A stretch of 64,000 bases of DNA from Chitinophaga polysaccharea (GCF_902150045.1 NZ_CABFVU010000002.1:1166001-1230000), one strand, 5' to 3'. Shown: positions 9,690 to 19,563, counted from the first letter of the stretch. Numbers and translations are program-made. Notes: generated by a model not told the origin, from the sequence alone.

Positions 9690-10947
9690 CCGGATCAAAA
9701 TAGCGCTGTATACATTGCTGAGTGGCGTAAATGTAGCCATGGTAGGCCAGTTGAAGCTCAATGAGATCATGGTGCTGCTATCTGCTCCCTTTGTATTTGA
9801 CCTGCGGGATTTTAAAGCTTATCCCATGTTCCGCAAGATCATTTTTGCACTGGTAGCGCTGTTTGTATGCCAGGCGGTTACTGATCTGTTTGTAGTGCAT
9901 AGTTCTTCCGAGAATTTTATGCGGGGATGGGCAGCCATTGTAATGTCTATACTTTCTTTTATTTTTCTGTTTAAAACTTTGGAAGATGATAAAGCGATCT
10001 TCTTTTTCCTTTGCCTGACCCTTATTAAGAATATTATCTGGACTGATGAGAATGCAGACACGGATATGTCGTACTTCAAATTTAAGATGGTGCCCATCCT
10101 TTCATATGCAGTGTACATCTGTTCATTCCTGTTATACAGGAGAGGGCAATGGAAAGCCGTACTGGCGTTACTGTTAGGATACAGCCTTTTGTGCTTTGCG
10201 CGGGATTCCCGTTCTACAGGCATGGTCTTTTTCATTGGCGCTATCATTATCTATTGCTTTAACAGTGGTATGTACCTTACCCGCGACAGGCTCCTGGTGT
10301 TTGGTATTGCAGGCGCTGTCCTTTTCCAGTTTGCTTATGTATGTTATGTAAATGCCGTCATGAATCATGAGATTGGCGGAGACCATGCTTCTGAACAAAT
10401 AGACCGGCTCGATAACCCCTATAACCCACTGGCGTTGCTAATGACAGGAAGAGGCGAAACATTCGCAGCCCTGGCCGCCATCAGTGATGAACCGTTATTT
10501 GGCCACGGTTCCTGGGCAAAAGATGATAACCTGAAGTATTACCGTATCCTGTTACTATACCAGAATGAAGAGATGAATGAGCAGCTGGCTACTTCAACAG
10601 ATCACCTGATCCCCAGTCACTCTATCCTGCTGGGCGCCTGGGTAAACTGTGGGGTGGGCGGGTTTGCAGCGGTGCTTATGGTGTTTATACTCCTGTTGAG
10701 AATGGGCTTTTACATGATCCGTAATGCCGCCGATACTGCCTTATACCCGGTGCTGGTATTGATGACGATCGGTGTAATATGGACCTTTCTCTTTTCACCT
10801 ATCCAGCAGCTAAGATTTAATATACCTGCGATTGGTGCAATATTGCTGCGTGCGTATTATGATTTTAAGGAAGAAGTGGATACAGAAGAAATTACACTCC
10901 AAACCATGGAAACAACCGGTATGCTATCTCCCGGAGGAAAAATATAA
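9682..10947 (+). CDS. wzy: O-antigen/exopolysaccharide polymerase (Wzy-like)
   Basis: A 421-aa integral membrane protein with about 10 hydrophobic segments and a large loop between the later helices, followed by a PSHSILLGAWVNCGVGGF segment that resembles the conserved PxHNxxL region of the O-antigen ligase/polymerase (Wzy_C) family. It would polymerise lipid-linked repeats on the periplasmic side. I placed the start at ATG 9682, which overlaps the upstream gene by 8 bp, rather than the in-frame upstream codon at 9646. Wzy proteins are poorly conserved, so the assignment rests on topology, this motif and context. Confidence 0.78.
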   Translation: MFNRIKIALYTLLSGVNVAMVGQLKLNEIMVLLSAPFVFDLRDFKAYPMFRKIIFALVALFVCQAVTDLFVVHSSSENFMRGWAAIVMSILSFIFLFKTLEDDKAIFFFLCLTLIKNIIWTDENADTDMSYFKFKMVPILSYAVYICSFLLYRRGQWKAVLALLLGYSLLCFARDSRSTGMVFFIGAIIIYCFNSGMYLTRDRLLVFGIAGAVLFQFAYVCYVNAVMNHEIGGDHASEQIDRLDNPYNPLALLMTGRGETFAALAAISDEPLFGHGSWAKDDNLKYYRILLLYQNEEMNEQLATSTDHLIPSHSILLGAWVNCGVGGFAAVLMVFILLLRMGFYMIRNAADTALYPVLVLMTIGVIWTFLFSPIQQLRFNIPAIGAILLRAYYDFKEEVDTEEITLQTMETTGMLSPGGKI

Positions 10948-10965
10948 ACGGTAAAAACATCAGCT

Positions 10966-12111
10966 ATGAAAATATGCTTCATCACACTAGGGGATATTAA
11001 GTTCATTGCCACTATGAAACGGGCCATAGGCATGGCCGGGCCGCTCATGGCGCTGGGTTGGGAAGTGTCCATCATTGCGCAGGACAGTGAAGAGAACCGC
11101 AAGCGTATAGCCATGGAGTGCAGTGAAGCGGTGAAGGTATACTACTATCAGCCAGGCACTGCATCAGAAGAGGTACGCGTTAAAACAGAGCTGGTAAACC
11201 AGGTGGCGCCGGACTATGTGTTGTTTTGTTCCTTCAGTTTCCGCAATCGTATCTCCAAAAGTAAACTCACAGTAAAGCCTAAAATACTTATAGAACATTC
11301 TGAATTGCCTTCAGGTATTCCTGATAACAAGGGGATGCGTAAACTGGCCATGCTGGCGCTGGAGTATTGGTCGGTGTTATATGCAGATGGATTGCTGTGT
11401 GCCAGCAGGTATCTCTGTAACACCTATACGAAAAGGGCTGCGCAATTGTTCCGTAAGCAATTGCCGGTGTTATACTCTCCCTATGCATTTAATAACGAGG
11501 TGATCGAATCTCCCCGGATCCGCCTGCAGGACATACAGGACACTTATCATGGTAAAACAATCCTGATTTACATGGGAACGCTCACCCGTAACTATGGCCT
11601 GTTCACCATGTTGCAGGCAATGGAAATGGTAAGTAAGGAGAGAAAGGATGTGGTGTTGCTGTTGCTGGGTCAGGGACGTCATATGGCAGATGCAAAAGCT
11701 TATGTAAAAGAGAAACGGCTGGAGGCACAGGTAGAGTTCCAGGGCTATGCGCCGGAAGAAGAGCTGAGCTCCTGGTTTACAGCCGCTGATGCCTTTATTT
11801 CCCCGTTGAATGATACCGTGCAGGATTGGGCCCGTTGCCCCAGCAAAATTTATATGTACCTGCCATTTGAGAAACCAGTGTTCACCTGCGCTATCGGGGA
11901 GCCGCTGGAGATATTTGGTGAGCAGGGATATTATTTCAATAACAACGCACCGGCATCGCTGGCAGTATTGATCAGCAAGCTGGCCAATGGAAGACTGGAG
12001 CCGGGAACAGTGAACAGTGAAGCTCACAGCTGGGAACGACGGGCCATTGATTTTACAACATGGATTAACAGTAATGATGCAGTAAAACTATTACGTATTG
12101 CTAACCTGTAA
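10966..12111 (+). CDS. Glycosyltransferase, GT4-like
   Basis: A 381-aa GT-B type glycosyltransferase. The C-terminal domain has the strand ILIYMGTLTRNYGL, typical of the start of Glycos_transf_1 domains, and later GYAPEEELSSWFTAADAFISPL, the usual position before the donor-binding Glu region. The local sequence CPSKIYMYLPFEKPVFT replaces the more common SG.P..ilEAMA motif, so the donor site may be divergent. It lies 18 bp after the polymerase gene in the same operon. Substrate not predictable. Confidence 0.82.
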   Translation: MKICFITLGDIKFIATMKRAIGMAGPLMALGWEVSIIAQDSEENRKRIAMECSEAVKVYYYQPGTASEEVRVKTELVNQVAPDYVLFCSFSFRNRISKSKLTVKPKILIEHSELPSGIPDNKGMRKLAMLALEYWSVLYADGLLCASRYLCNTYTKRAAQLFRKQLPVLYSPYAFNNEVIESPRIRLQDIQDTYHGKTILIYMGTLTRNYGLFTMLQAMEMVSKERKDVVLLLLGQGRHMADAKAYVKEKRLEAQVEFQGYAPEEELSSWFTAADAFISPLNDTVQDWARCPSKIYMYLPFEKPVFTCAIGEPLEIFGEQGYYFNNNAPASLAVLISKLANGRLEPGTVNSEAHSWERRAIDFTTWINSNDAVKLLRIANL

Positions 12112-12122
12112 ATGACAACAAC

Positions 12123-13049
12123 GTGAACTATGTTTATTACAAGGATCCAAAAGGAAATTTCGGTGATGACCTGAACGGATGGCTGTGGCCCAAACTTTTT
12201 GGAGAAGGAAGCAGTAGCGACCCGGAAGTGTTCCTGGGTATTGGCTCTATCCTGTTCGACGGATCCCCGTTATTCAGGGATATACCGGATAAAAGCAAAA
12301 TTGTGTTTGGTACGGGTGTACGGCCTTCTTATCAAACGTTTAGCCTTAACAGCAGCTGGGATATCCGTTTCCTCCGTGGACCGCTGTCTGCGTATGCTTT
12401 TAACAACCAGTTCCCCTATATCGCAGATGCCGCTTATGCTATCCGCCAGCTGCCGGAGTTCGACAAGTTCATGAGGGTGACGAAGAAACATAAGGTGAGC
12501 GTGATCCCTTACTTTAAATCAGTGCCCTTTTTCGACTGGGAAGCACTCTGTAAAAAACTGGGCTTTAACTATATCTCACCGAGGTCTGAAAAAGGGGTGG
12601 AGTATACGCTGCAGGAAATTGCCGCATCGGAATATGTGATTGCGGAAGCCATGCACGGCGCTATCCTGGCTGATGCGCTGCGGGTTCCCTGGCACCGTTT
12701 CATTTTGTCTACGCCATATACGGAAGGCAGCGGCGTGGCTGAATTCAAATGGATGGACTGGCAGGCGGGTATCCAGCTGTATAACATCAATGCCACACAA
12801 GTGAAACTTTACCGTAAAAGTTTTCTTCATCAAAAAATTAAAAGCCTTTCCGGTAACCGCATCAGTGCTGAGTTTATGGCCAGGGATATCGTGAGAACCG
12901 AGCTCCTGAAAATGTTGCAGGGCGTTACAGGTTTTTATTTATCTGAAGATGATGTCATCAGGCGGATTGATAATAAAATTCATGATCAGGCTTTTTTACT
13001 GAGAAAGGAAAAGTGCCTGGGTAAATCATCTTTCATCACAACACATTAA
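12123..13049 (+). CDS. Polysaccharide pyruvyl transferase family protein
   Basis: A 308-aa protein whose start (NYVYYKDPKGNFGDDLNGWLW) shows the NxGDxL signature of the polysaccharide pyruvyl transferase family (PS_pyruv_trans; relatives include WcaK and CsaB). The later AEAMHGAILADALRVPW segment matches the conserved E..HG.I.A...G.P region. Family role: transfers pyruvate from phosphoenolpyruvate as a ketal to a sugar of the polymer, adding negative charge. The start is a GTG at 12123; no in-frame ATG fits. A minority of family members have glycosyltransferase-like or other roles, so pyruvylation is likely but not certain. Confidence 0.82.
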   Translation: MNYVYYKDPKGNFGDDLNGWLWPKLFGEGSSSDPEVFLGIGSILFDGSPLFRDIPDKSKIVFGTGVRPSYQTFSLNSSWDIRFLRGPLSAYAFNNQFPYIADAAYAIRQLPEFDKFMRVTKKHKVSVIPYFKSVPFFDWEALCKKLGFNYISPRSEKGVEYTLQEIAASEYVIAEAMHGAILADALRVPWHRFILSTPYTEGSGVAEFKWMDWQAGIQLYNINATQVKLYRKSFLHQKIKSLSGNRISAEFMARDIVRTELLKMLQGVTGFYLSEDDVIRRIDNKIHDQAFLLRKEKCLGKSSFITTH

Positions 13050-13052
13050 TAT

Positions 13053-14411
13053 ATGCAGCAGGAATTTATTTTATCAGCAGGAACAGGGCATTTCTTTTTT
13101 GGTTTTCATGACCTGGTAGCCTGGAATGCCGCAGGTGATAAATTGCTTGCATTGCAAACACCCGATATCACCGTTCCCCCGGATCCCCGTATTCCCTGCG
13201 GAGTTGGCTATTTTGATGCAGCCCAACAGTTCCGGAAAATGGGGGATACCTATGCCTACAATTATCCGCAGGGCGCCCGCCAGCAATGGATAGGCGATAC
13301 GGATACCTTTATCGTGAACGACCGTGTAGATGAGGTATGGGGCTCACGGATCTATGATGCGAATGCAGGTAAATGTGTAAGCGTATTGCATCAGCCGGCT
13401 CATGTGATCACGGATGATGGGATTGCCTTCGGCATCGACTATGCGCGGTTGTACCGCGTAGGTGGATACGGATATACCGGTCTTCCTGATAAGTATGCAC
13501 ATATGCACGTGCCAGATACTTCCGGTATTGTAAAACACAACGTATACACAGGTGAACAAACCTTGCTGCTGTCTATCGCTGCTGCAGCCAACTATAAAAT
13601 GAATCCTGCATTGGGGCAACATCATTATATCACACATCTTTTGTTGAATCCTTCTCAGCAACGGCTTGCATTTCTGCATCGCTATAAGTTGAAGGACGGA
13701 GGAGAAACTACCCGGCTCATGACCATAGGAATAGATGGCAGCGATCTGAAATGTTTGGCTACAGGATTTCTTAGCCATTTCGACTGGAAAGATGATTCGC
13801 ATATTGCCATCTGGGGCAGAACCGGTAGTAACATTGAAAAATTGCGTGGGTCGCTCCTGTATAAAATGATGCCTTCGGGACTAATTGCCGGTGGGAAGAA
13901 AGTGCTGAAGAAATTGTTATATACCCGGGAGAAAGGTGCAAAAGCAGTAGCGCCCTTTAACTGGTTGTTACTGGAAGATGTGGATAACGTGGCGCCGGCT
14001 ATGCTGGCAAAAGATATTATTACGGAAGACGGGCATCCGATGTTTTGCCCCGCAAACCGCGACTGGATGATCTGTGATACTTATCCCAACCAGCAGGGAA
14101 TACGCACATTGTTTCTTTTCCAGTTCAGTACACAGCAGAAAATTGACCTGGGCACTTACCGAATGATCGATGATAAACCAGACCTGCAACAGTCGCATCC
14201 TTTATTGGCCGGTGTGGAAGAGGCTGTGTTAAAAGCTTTCTCCCTGGAGCAGATGGCCTTTACACGCAGTGGCCTGCACTGTGATCTGCATCCGCGCTGG
14301 AAACGGGATGGCAATGTAGTGGCGTTCGACTCCATCCATGAAGGCCGGCGCATGATTTACGGTTATGATGTGAGCAGTATTATTCATGCACATAAAAATG
14401 TATTGGTATGA
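13053..14411 (+). CDS. Uncharacterised beta-propeller-like protein of the exopolysaccharide operon
   Basis: A 452-aa protein with no signal peptide or membrane segment. Repeated blade-like stretches end in short WxxDG or DG turns, including LLLNPSQQRLAFLHR, FLSHFDWKDDSHIAIWG, EDGHPMFCPANRDWMICDT and CDLHPRWKRDGNVVAFDS. This pattern suggests a seven-bladed TolB/oligogalacturonate-lyase-like propeller. His-containing blade motifs (QHHYITH, GHP, LHCDLHP) occur where metal ligands sit in PL22-type lyases, but I cannot align them without a tool. It lies 3 bp after the pyruvyltransferase and overlaps the next glycosyltransferase by 4 bp, so it belongs to the biosynthetic operon. Its cytoplasmic location argues against polymer degradation outside the cell. 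Function unknown. Confidence 0.7.
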   Translation: MQQEFILSAGTGHFFFGFHDLVAWNAAGDKLLALQTPDITVPPDPRIPCGVGYFDAAQQFRKMGDTYAYNYPQGARQQWIGDTDTFIVNDRVDEVWGSRIYDANAGKCVSVLHQPAHVITDDGIAFGIDYARLYRVGGYGYTGLPDKYAHMHVPDTSGIVKHNVYTGEQTLLLSIAAAANYKMNPALGQHHYITHLLLNPSQQRLAFLHRYKLKDGGETTRLMTIGIDGSDLKCLATGFLSHFDWKDDSHIAIWGRTGSNIEKLRGSLLYKMMPSGLIAGGKKVLKKLLYTREKGAKAVAPFNWLLLEDVDNVAPAMLAKDIITEDGHPMFCPANRDWMICDTYPNQQGIRTLFLFQFSTQQKIDLGTYRMIDDKPDLQQSHPLLAGVEEAVLKAFSLEQMAFTRSGLHCDLHPRWKRDGNVVAFDSIHEGRRMIYGYDVSSIIHAHKNVLV

Positions 14412-15484
14412 TTGCCATTCTGCAACCATTGGTGCCACATTACCGCGAGCATTTTTTTAACCGGCTCCATGAGCAGGCGCCTTTCGATCTGTACTGCTAC
14501 GATCAGGCGGATGCCATTAAACAACAAAATCTTTCAGCGGGTAATACCGTGGTGAAGCAATTGCCTTCTTTTAACGTAGGCCCGTTTGTGTTATATAACC
14601 CGCTGCGTTTTTTCAGGAAGGATTATAAGATACTGGTGCTGATGCTCAACTTCGCGCATCTTTCCACCTGGATGATCCTGCTGTTGAAGCCCCTGCTGAG
14701 GCAGAAAATCATCCTCTGGGGCCATGGCATATCTGTGAAGCGGTATGTACAGGAAGAACAGCGCCCTAGTCGCCTGTTGAAATGGATGATCCGACTGGCA
14801 GATGCCACCTGGTTTTATACGCCGAAGGAAATGGCCCTGTGGCAACAGGAAATGCCCGGTTTAAAAGCAGTGGCCCTGAATAATACTATTTCAGAAGTAG
14901 AGAAGATTATACAACGGGAAGTGCCCGATAAGGCGGCGCTTCGTGAAAAGTATAAGATCCGTTCCAAACGTGTGTTGATCTATTGTGCAAGGTTTAACGA
15001 AACCGGCCGCCGTATAGACCTGCTGGAAAAACTGGTGCAGGAAACCGATCCCGAACAGTATGGCTTTATCATAATCGGTGCCGGTAAATATAAACCCGAC
15101 TTCAGTGGTTATCCACATGTGCATGATTTCGGGGCTGTGTATGACGCAACTATCAAACAGGAATTATTTGGTATCGCCGATCTGTATTTCCAGCCCGGAT
15201 GGGTGGGCTTGTCGGTTGTGGAAGCAATGGCTTACGGCAAGCCGGTATGTACATTTAAGCGGAGTGAAGAAGTGTTGCAATGTGTGGAGTACAGTTATAT
15301 CCGGGATGGTTACAACGGGCTGATCTTCGACAATATGGAAGAGTGTTTGTATACGCTGGACCAGTTGTCGGATGAGGAGATCAGCAGGCTTGGACAACAT
15401 GCGAAACAATTTGTAGGAGCGCATCTTACCATGACCGCTATGGTGGATAATGCTTTTCACTCTTTGGATGCAATGAATAAATAA
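14408..15484 (+). CDS. Glycosyltransferase, GT4-like
   Basis: A 358-aa GT-B enzyme. The N-terminus MIAILQPLVPHYREHFFNRL is typical of a group of capsule GT4 proteins. The C-terminal donor domain has the strand RVLIYCARFNETGRR and the site ADLYFQPGWVGLSVVEAMAYGKPVCT, matching the GL..vEAma.G.Pv motif of GT4 with its conserved Glu. ATGA overlap with the upstream propeller gene. Donor sugar unknown. Confidence 0.88.
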   Translation: MIAILQPLVPHYREHFFNRLHEQAPFDLYCYDQADAIKQQNLSAGNTVVKQLPSFNVGPFVLYNPLRFFRKDYKILVLMLNFAHLSTWMILLLKPLLRQKIILWGHGISVKRYVQEEQRPSRLLKWMIRLADATWFYTPKEMALWQQEMPGLKAVALNNTISEVEKIIQREVPDKAALREKYKIRSKRVLIYCARFNETGRRIDLLEKLVQETDPEQYGFIIIGAGKYKPDFSGYPHVHDFGAVYDATIKQELFGIADLYFQPGWVGLSVVEAMAYGKPVCTFKRSEEVLQCVEYSYIRDGYNGLIFDNMEECLYTLDQLSDEEISRLGQHAKQFVGAHLTMTAMVDNAFHSLDAMNK

Positions 15485-15493
15485 AGCTCGTTT

Positions 15494-16624
15494 ATGAAGA
15501 TACTTTTTATTGTTCCTTCCTACAAGCCGGCCTATGTATATGGAGGGCCTATTGTGGTAATCGCACGGCTGGCAGAGCAGCTGGTGTTAATGGGGCATCA
15601 GGTGGAAGTATATACCACTACAGCCAACGGCGCGAAGGAACTGGATATAGCGGCTAATAGCACAGTGACGGTGGACGGGGTAAAGGTCACCTATTTCAAA
15701 AGGATCACCGGTGATCATACGCATGTGTCGCCAGCATTGTGGAAGGCTGTGTGGTCCAATGCCGGCCGGTTTGATAAAGTGCACATACATTCCTGGTGGA
15801 ATTTTCTTGTAATGGGAGCTTCGTTTATCTGTAAATGGAAAAACCTGAAACCGGTATTGTCGCCACATGGTATGTTCTGTGATTATGTGCTTACGGCACG
15901 CAACAACAGGAAGAAGAAATTATTACATACGGTAATGGGCAAACGGTTATTAAAGAGTACTTACCTGCATGTATCGTCGGAGCTGGAGTGGAAGGAGTGC
16001 CGGCAGGTGAACAGCCAATGGGAAGGCGGACAGGTATTCAATCTGGTGGATTTACCGGAAGGAAGTTTTATACGGAAGGAGAACGAAGTGTTTACCATCA
16101 GTTTTCTTTCAAGGGTAGATCCAAAGAAAGGATTGGACCTGCTGATCCGCGCTTTGGCTAACGTGTCGTTCCCTTATCGCCTGCAGATTGCAGGTAGCGG
16201 CGATGCGGCTTACGTGTCTGAACTGAAGGAATTAATTGCTTCGCTTAATATGGATAATAGCGTCGAATGGGTAGGTTGGAAAGGCAGTGAGGATAAATTT
16301 CATTTCCTCGCTGCCACCGACCTTTTTGCGCTTACCTCGCGGAATGAAAATTTCGCCATCGTGGTGATTGAGTCCCTGTATGCAGGTACGCCGGTGCTGA
16401 TCAGCGACCAGGTAGGACTGGCGGCATATGTGCAGCAGCATGGCCTGGGCTGGATCACAGGAATTGATAGTGTGGAGATGATTGCAGCGAAGCTCACCAC
16501 CGCTTACCGGGAGAAGGAGCAACGGCAACGCATCACCTCTTCTGCACCTGTGCAGATCCGTAATGATTTCAATGATGCCACACTGGCATCGTCTTATGTA
16601 GCATTGTATGAAAAATGTAGTTAG
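15494..16624 (+). CDS. Glycosyltransferase, GT4
   Basis: A 376-aa GT-B enzyme with a clear GT4 layout: the N-terminal Gly-rich loop YVYGGPIVVIARLAEQL at about residues 15-31, the SPHGMF acceptor-domain motif in the middle, the start of the donor domain at TISFLSRVDPKKGLDLLIRA, and the donor-binding motif NENFAIVVIESLYAGTPVLIS containing the EX7E-like glutamates. It lies 9 bp after the previous glycosyltransferase; its stop codon directly abuts the next start. Confidence 0.9.
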   Translation: MKILFIVPSYKPAYVYGGPIVVIARLAEQLVLMGHQVEVYTTTANGAKELDIAANSTVTVDGVKVTYFKRITGDHTHVSPALWKAVWSNAGRFDKVHIHSWWNFLVMGASFICKWKNLKPVLSPHGMFCDYVLTARNNRKKKLLHTVMGKRLLKSTYLHVSSELEWKECRQVNSQWEGGQVFNLVDLPEGSFIRKENEVFTISFLSRVDPKKGLDLLIRALANVSFPYRLQIAGSGDAAYVSELKELIASLNMDNSVEWVGWKGSEDKFHFLAATDLFALTSRNENFAIVVIESLYAGTPVLISDQVGLAAYVQQHGLGWITGIDSVEMIAAKLTTAYREKEQRQRITSSAPVQIRNDFNDATLASSYVALYEKCS

Positions 16625-17530
16625 ATGAAGATAGCGGTAGTTATACTCACTTTTAATGAATCGTTGCACCTGGCGCGCTGCCTGGATAACCTCCGGCAAA
16701 TAACGGATGAGCTGTATGTAATCGATGCTTTTTCTACAGATGATACAGTGGCAATAGCAGAGAAGTATGGTGCAAAGGTTTTTCAGCGGAAATGGATCAA
16801 TTATGCCAACCAGTTTCAATGGGCGTTGGACCACTGTGGTATTGAAGCGCCATGGGTAATGCGCATGGATGCGGATGAATACCTGGAACCCGGGCTGGTA
16901 AAAGAGATCCAGCAACGTATAGGCAAAGTGCCGGACGATATAACTGGAATATATATACGCCGTAAGGTGTTATTCAAAGGTAAATGGATCCGCTTCGGCG
17001 GTTTCTACCCGCATACCCTTTTGCGGATATGGCGCAATGGGGTAGGCAGCATCGAGCAGCGCTGGATGGATGAGCATATTGTATTGTCCAACGGCGCTAC
17101 GATGCTGTTTAAAGAGCATATTGTAGATGATAACCTGAACTCCATTCACTGGTGGGTAAACAAACACAATAATTACGCTATCCGTGAAATGGTAGACCTG
17201 CTGAATATCCGTTATGGTTTCTGGCAAACCGATGAAAGACTGTTGCGGGCTAATGGTACGCAGGCAAAGCGGAAGCGCTTCCTGAAAGAAAAAGTTTATG
17301 CGGCCATGTCGCCGGGAATGCGTGCCTCGCTGTATTTCCTGTTCCGCTATATAGTACGGGTGGGTTTCCTTGACGGGTATAAGGGTTTCCTTTTTCATTT
17401 TATGCAGGGATACTGGTATCGTTTACTCGTAGACGTTAACGTGCAGGAATTCCAACAGAAACTGGATGGAAATGAAAGCAGGGAAGATATTATGGCGTTG
17501 TTGAAACAAGACTATAACATTCATATCTGA
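16625..17530 (+). CDS. Glycosyltransferase family 2
   Basis: A 301-aa GT-A fold enzyme. The N-terminus is MKIAVVILTFNESLHLARCL with the conserved nucleotide-binding strand, followed by DAFSTDDTV, and the metal-binding DxD-like motif appears as MDADEYL. The arrangement resembles the WaaE/KdtX-like GT2 group that adds a hexose to lipid-linked or LPS core acceptors. The start codon directly follows the previous stop (TAG ATG), so translation is probably coupled. The sugar cannot be predicted. Confidence 0.88.
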   Translation: MKIAVVILTFNESLHLARCLDNLRQITDELYVIDAFSTDDTVAIAEKYGAKVFQRKWINYANQFQWALDHCGIEAPWVMRMDADEYLEPGLVKEIQQRIGKVPDDITGIYIRRKVLFKGKWIRFGGFYPHTLLRIWRNGVGSIEQRWMDEHIVLSNGATMLFKEHIVDDNLNSIHWWVNKHNNYAIREMVDLLNIRYGFWQTDERLLRANGTQAKRKRFLKEKVYAAMSPGMRASLYFLFRYIVRVGFLDGYKGFLFHFMQGYWYRLLVDVNVQEFQQKLDGNESREDIMALLKQDYNIHI

Positions 17531-17536
17531 TGTCAC

Positions 17537-18118
17537 ATGACCACTAATCTTGCTGCATTTAATACCGGCGATTATTATGCCGGCCCAAAGTGGAAAGTGC
17601 TGTTATGGTACTTTTGTAACTATTATATTTTTAACAGTGCCTTCCCCTGGCCCTATGGCTTCAAAAGCGGACTGCTGAGGCTGTTTGGTGCGCGTATAGG
17701 CAAAGGCTTCGTTATAAAAACCAAGGTGAGGATCAAGTATCCCTGGTTACTCAGTGTAGGCGATCATTGCTGGATAGGAGAGTCAGTGTGGATTGATAAC
17801 CTGGCCCCGGTAACGCTGGGTAATCATGTTTGCCTCTCCCAGGGGGCCTTGCTGCTGACAGGTAACCATGACTATAAGCAGGCCGACTTTCCCTATCGCC
17901 TGGGTGCAATTCATATTGATAACGGCGCATGGATTGGCGCCATGGCAGTGGTTTGTGCCGGTGTGACCTGTGGAAGCCATGCGGTGCTTACTGTGAACAG
18001 CGTAGCCTCAAAGGATTTGCAGCCCTGGCAGATCTATTCTGGTAATCCTGCAATGCCCGTACGTAAGCGGGAAATTAATGCGCATGCGGTAACCTTATTA
18101 AATACGGCGGCTATATGA
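17537..18118 (+). CDS. wcaF: WcaF-like exopolysaccharide acetyltransferase
   Basis: A 193-aa left-handed beta-helix acyltransferase. The N-terminal half (KVLLWYFCNYYIFNSAFPWP) is the conserved lead-in of the WcaF family, followed by hexapeptide repeats (about residues 55-170) with the catalytic-region histidine in TGNHDYK. It would O-acetylate a sugar of the repeat unit using acetyl-CoA. It lies 6 bp after the GT2 gene and overlaps the Wzi gene by 4 bp. The family name is well supported by the overall sequence pattern; the exact acceptor is inferred only. Confidence 0.88.
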   Translation: MTTNLAAFNTGDYYAGPKWKVLLWYFCNYYIFNSAFPWPYGFKSGLLRLFGARIGKGFVIKTKVRIKYPWLLSVGDHCWIGESVWIDNLAPVTLGNHVCLSQGALLLTGNHDYKQADFPYRLGAIHIDNGAWIGAMAVVCAGVTCGSHAVLTVNSVASKDLQPWQIYSGNPAMPVRKREINAHAVTLLNTAAI

Positions 18119-19548
18119 AAAAGTGGTGGTTATATATCGCGTTAACAGGTGGTTGTACAACCGCATGGGCACAAACCCACATAGCGGATTCACTGGAGGT
18201 GCACGCTGGTCTTACCGGTACTATTGCATCAAAAGACTACCAACCGCTCTGGCTCATGGCGAATCATTTTGGTACCATCAGCGACCGGAAAGGCGATGTA
18301 TCCACACATATAGGTTTCAGCAACCGGCACGTATGGAAGGATGATTTCTATATAAGATACGGTCTGGATGTTTATAACAATGACCAGTTCCATCAAACGT
18401 TTATAGAACAAGGGTATGTGAAAGCCGGTTACCGGCACTGGGAAATCAGGGCCGGGCGATATGAGGAGATCATAGGGGAAACAGATAGAGATCTCAGCAG
18501 CGGCTCTATGGGTATCAGTGGAAATGCGCTTCCTATACCTAAAGTTGGTATTGCCGTAACAGACTATACCAATATACCATACACAAACGGGTGGCTGCAG
18601 TTTAAAGGGCTTATCAGCCATGGTTGGATGGGAAACGATCAGTATATCAAAAAAGCCTGGTTGCACGAAAAGAATTTTTATCTCCGCATAGGTAAAAGAA
18701 AACTAAAGGTATTTGGAGGCATCCAGCATTATGCCGTATGGGGCGGGAACCGGAAAGACCTGCCCAGGATCACCGCCGACTGGCAGGGATTTATGGATGT
18801 GCTGCTGGTAAAAACAAAAGATGATGGTACAGTGGGCACTACAGACATACAGCCTAACAGGCCCGGCGATCACCGGGGTATCGTAGAAGGAGGTATTGAA
18901 TGGGAGAATGAGCGGCTGTTGCTTCGTATGTATAACCAAACACCATTTGAATCCGGGCAGGGAATAGATATCCGTAACATCGACCGCCTCCTTGGCATTG
19001 TTTATATTAACAAGCAGGCAGGGGGCTGGCTGCAAAAGATCACAACTGAGGTTATCTACACCAAACAAATGAATGATTTTTTTCCGCTTCATCAGCGTGA
19101 AAGCTACTACAATAACGGGGTTTATCTTACTGGTTGGGATTATCATGAGCGGGTGATCGGCACGCCGCTGTTTATTGACAGGGACCGTGGGCAGCATTAT
19201 TTCCCCTCCATGAAGCCATTCAACTGGGATGCCCCAAAAGATTCACTGCGGGCAAAAGGAGGAAACATCATTAATAACCGTATCATGGGAGTGCATATTG
19301 GTGCGCTTTATCATCTCCCCAAAAAAATTACCGGCAGAACATTAATTACCTACACCCAGAATTACGGGACCTACACCAACACCGTTCTTTTTAAGCCCAT
19401 GAAACGGCAATGGTATGCATTACAGGAGTTCCAGTGCCAGGTAACCGCGCAGGGGCTGTCACTGAAAGCTGCAATGGCAGTGGATCAGGGGCAATTGTCC
19501 GATAACGTTGGGTTTACGATGGGTGTATTATGGAACTGGCGGAAATAA
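18115..19548 (+). CDS. Capsule assembly protein, Wzi family (outer membrane)
   Basis: A 477-aa protein with an N-terminal signal peptide ending near residue 19-20 (TTAWAQ). The mature region begins with the Wzi-like LEVHAGLTGTIASKDYQPLWL and GTISD segments and continues as alternating amphipathic strands consistent with an outer-membrane beta-barrel. In Escherichia coli Wzi anchors K-type capsule to the surface. Overlap with wcaF (ATGA at 18115-18118) makes it part of the same transcript. It suggests that the polymer is at least partly cell-attached rather than entirely released. Confidence 0.86.
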   Translation: MKKWWLYIALTGGCTTAWAQTHIADSLEVHAGLTGTIASKDYQPLWLMANHFGTISDRKGDVSTHIGFSNRHVWKDDFYIRYGLDVYNNDQFHQTFIEQGYVKAGYRHWEIRAGRYEEIIGETDRDLSSGSMGISGNALPIPKVGIAVTDYTNIPYTNGWLQFKGLISHGWMGNDQYIKKAWLHEKNFYLRIGKRKLKVFGGIQHYAVWGGNRKDLPRITADWQGFMDVLLVKTKDDGTVGTTDIQPNRPGDHRGIVEGGIEWENERLLLRMYNQTPFESGQGIDIRNIDRLLGIVYINKQAGGWLQKITTEVIYTKQMNDFFPLHQRESYYNNGVYLTGWDYHERVIGTPLFIDRDRGQHYFPSMKPFNWDAPKDSLRAKGGNIINNRIMGVHIGALYHLPKKITGRTLITYTQNYGTYTNTVLFKPMKRQWYALQEFQCQVTAQGLSLKAAMAVDQGQLSDNVGFTMGVLWNWRK

Positions 19549-19563
19549 TTAAAAATAACGTAT

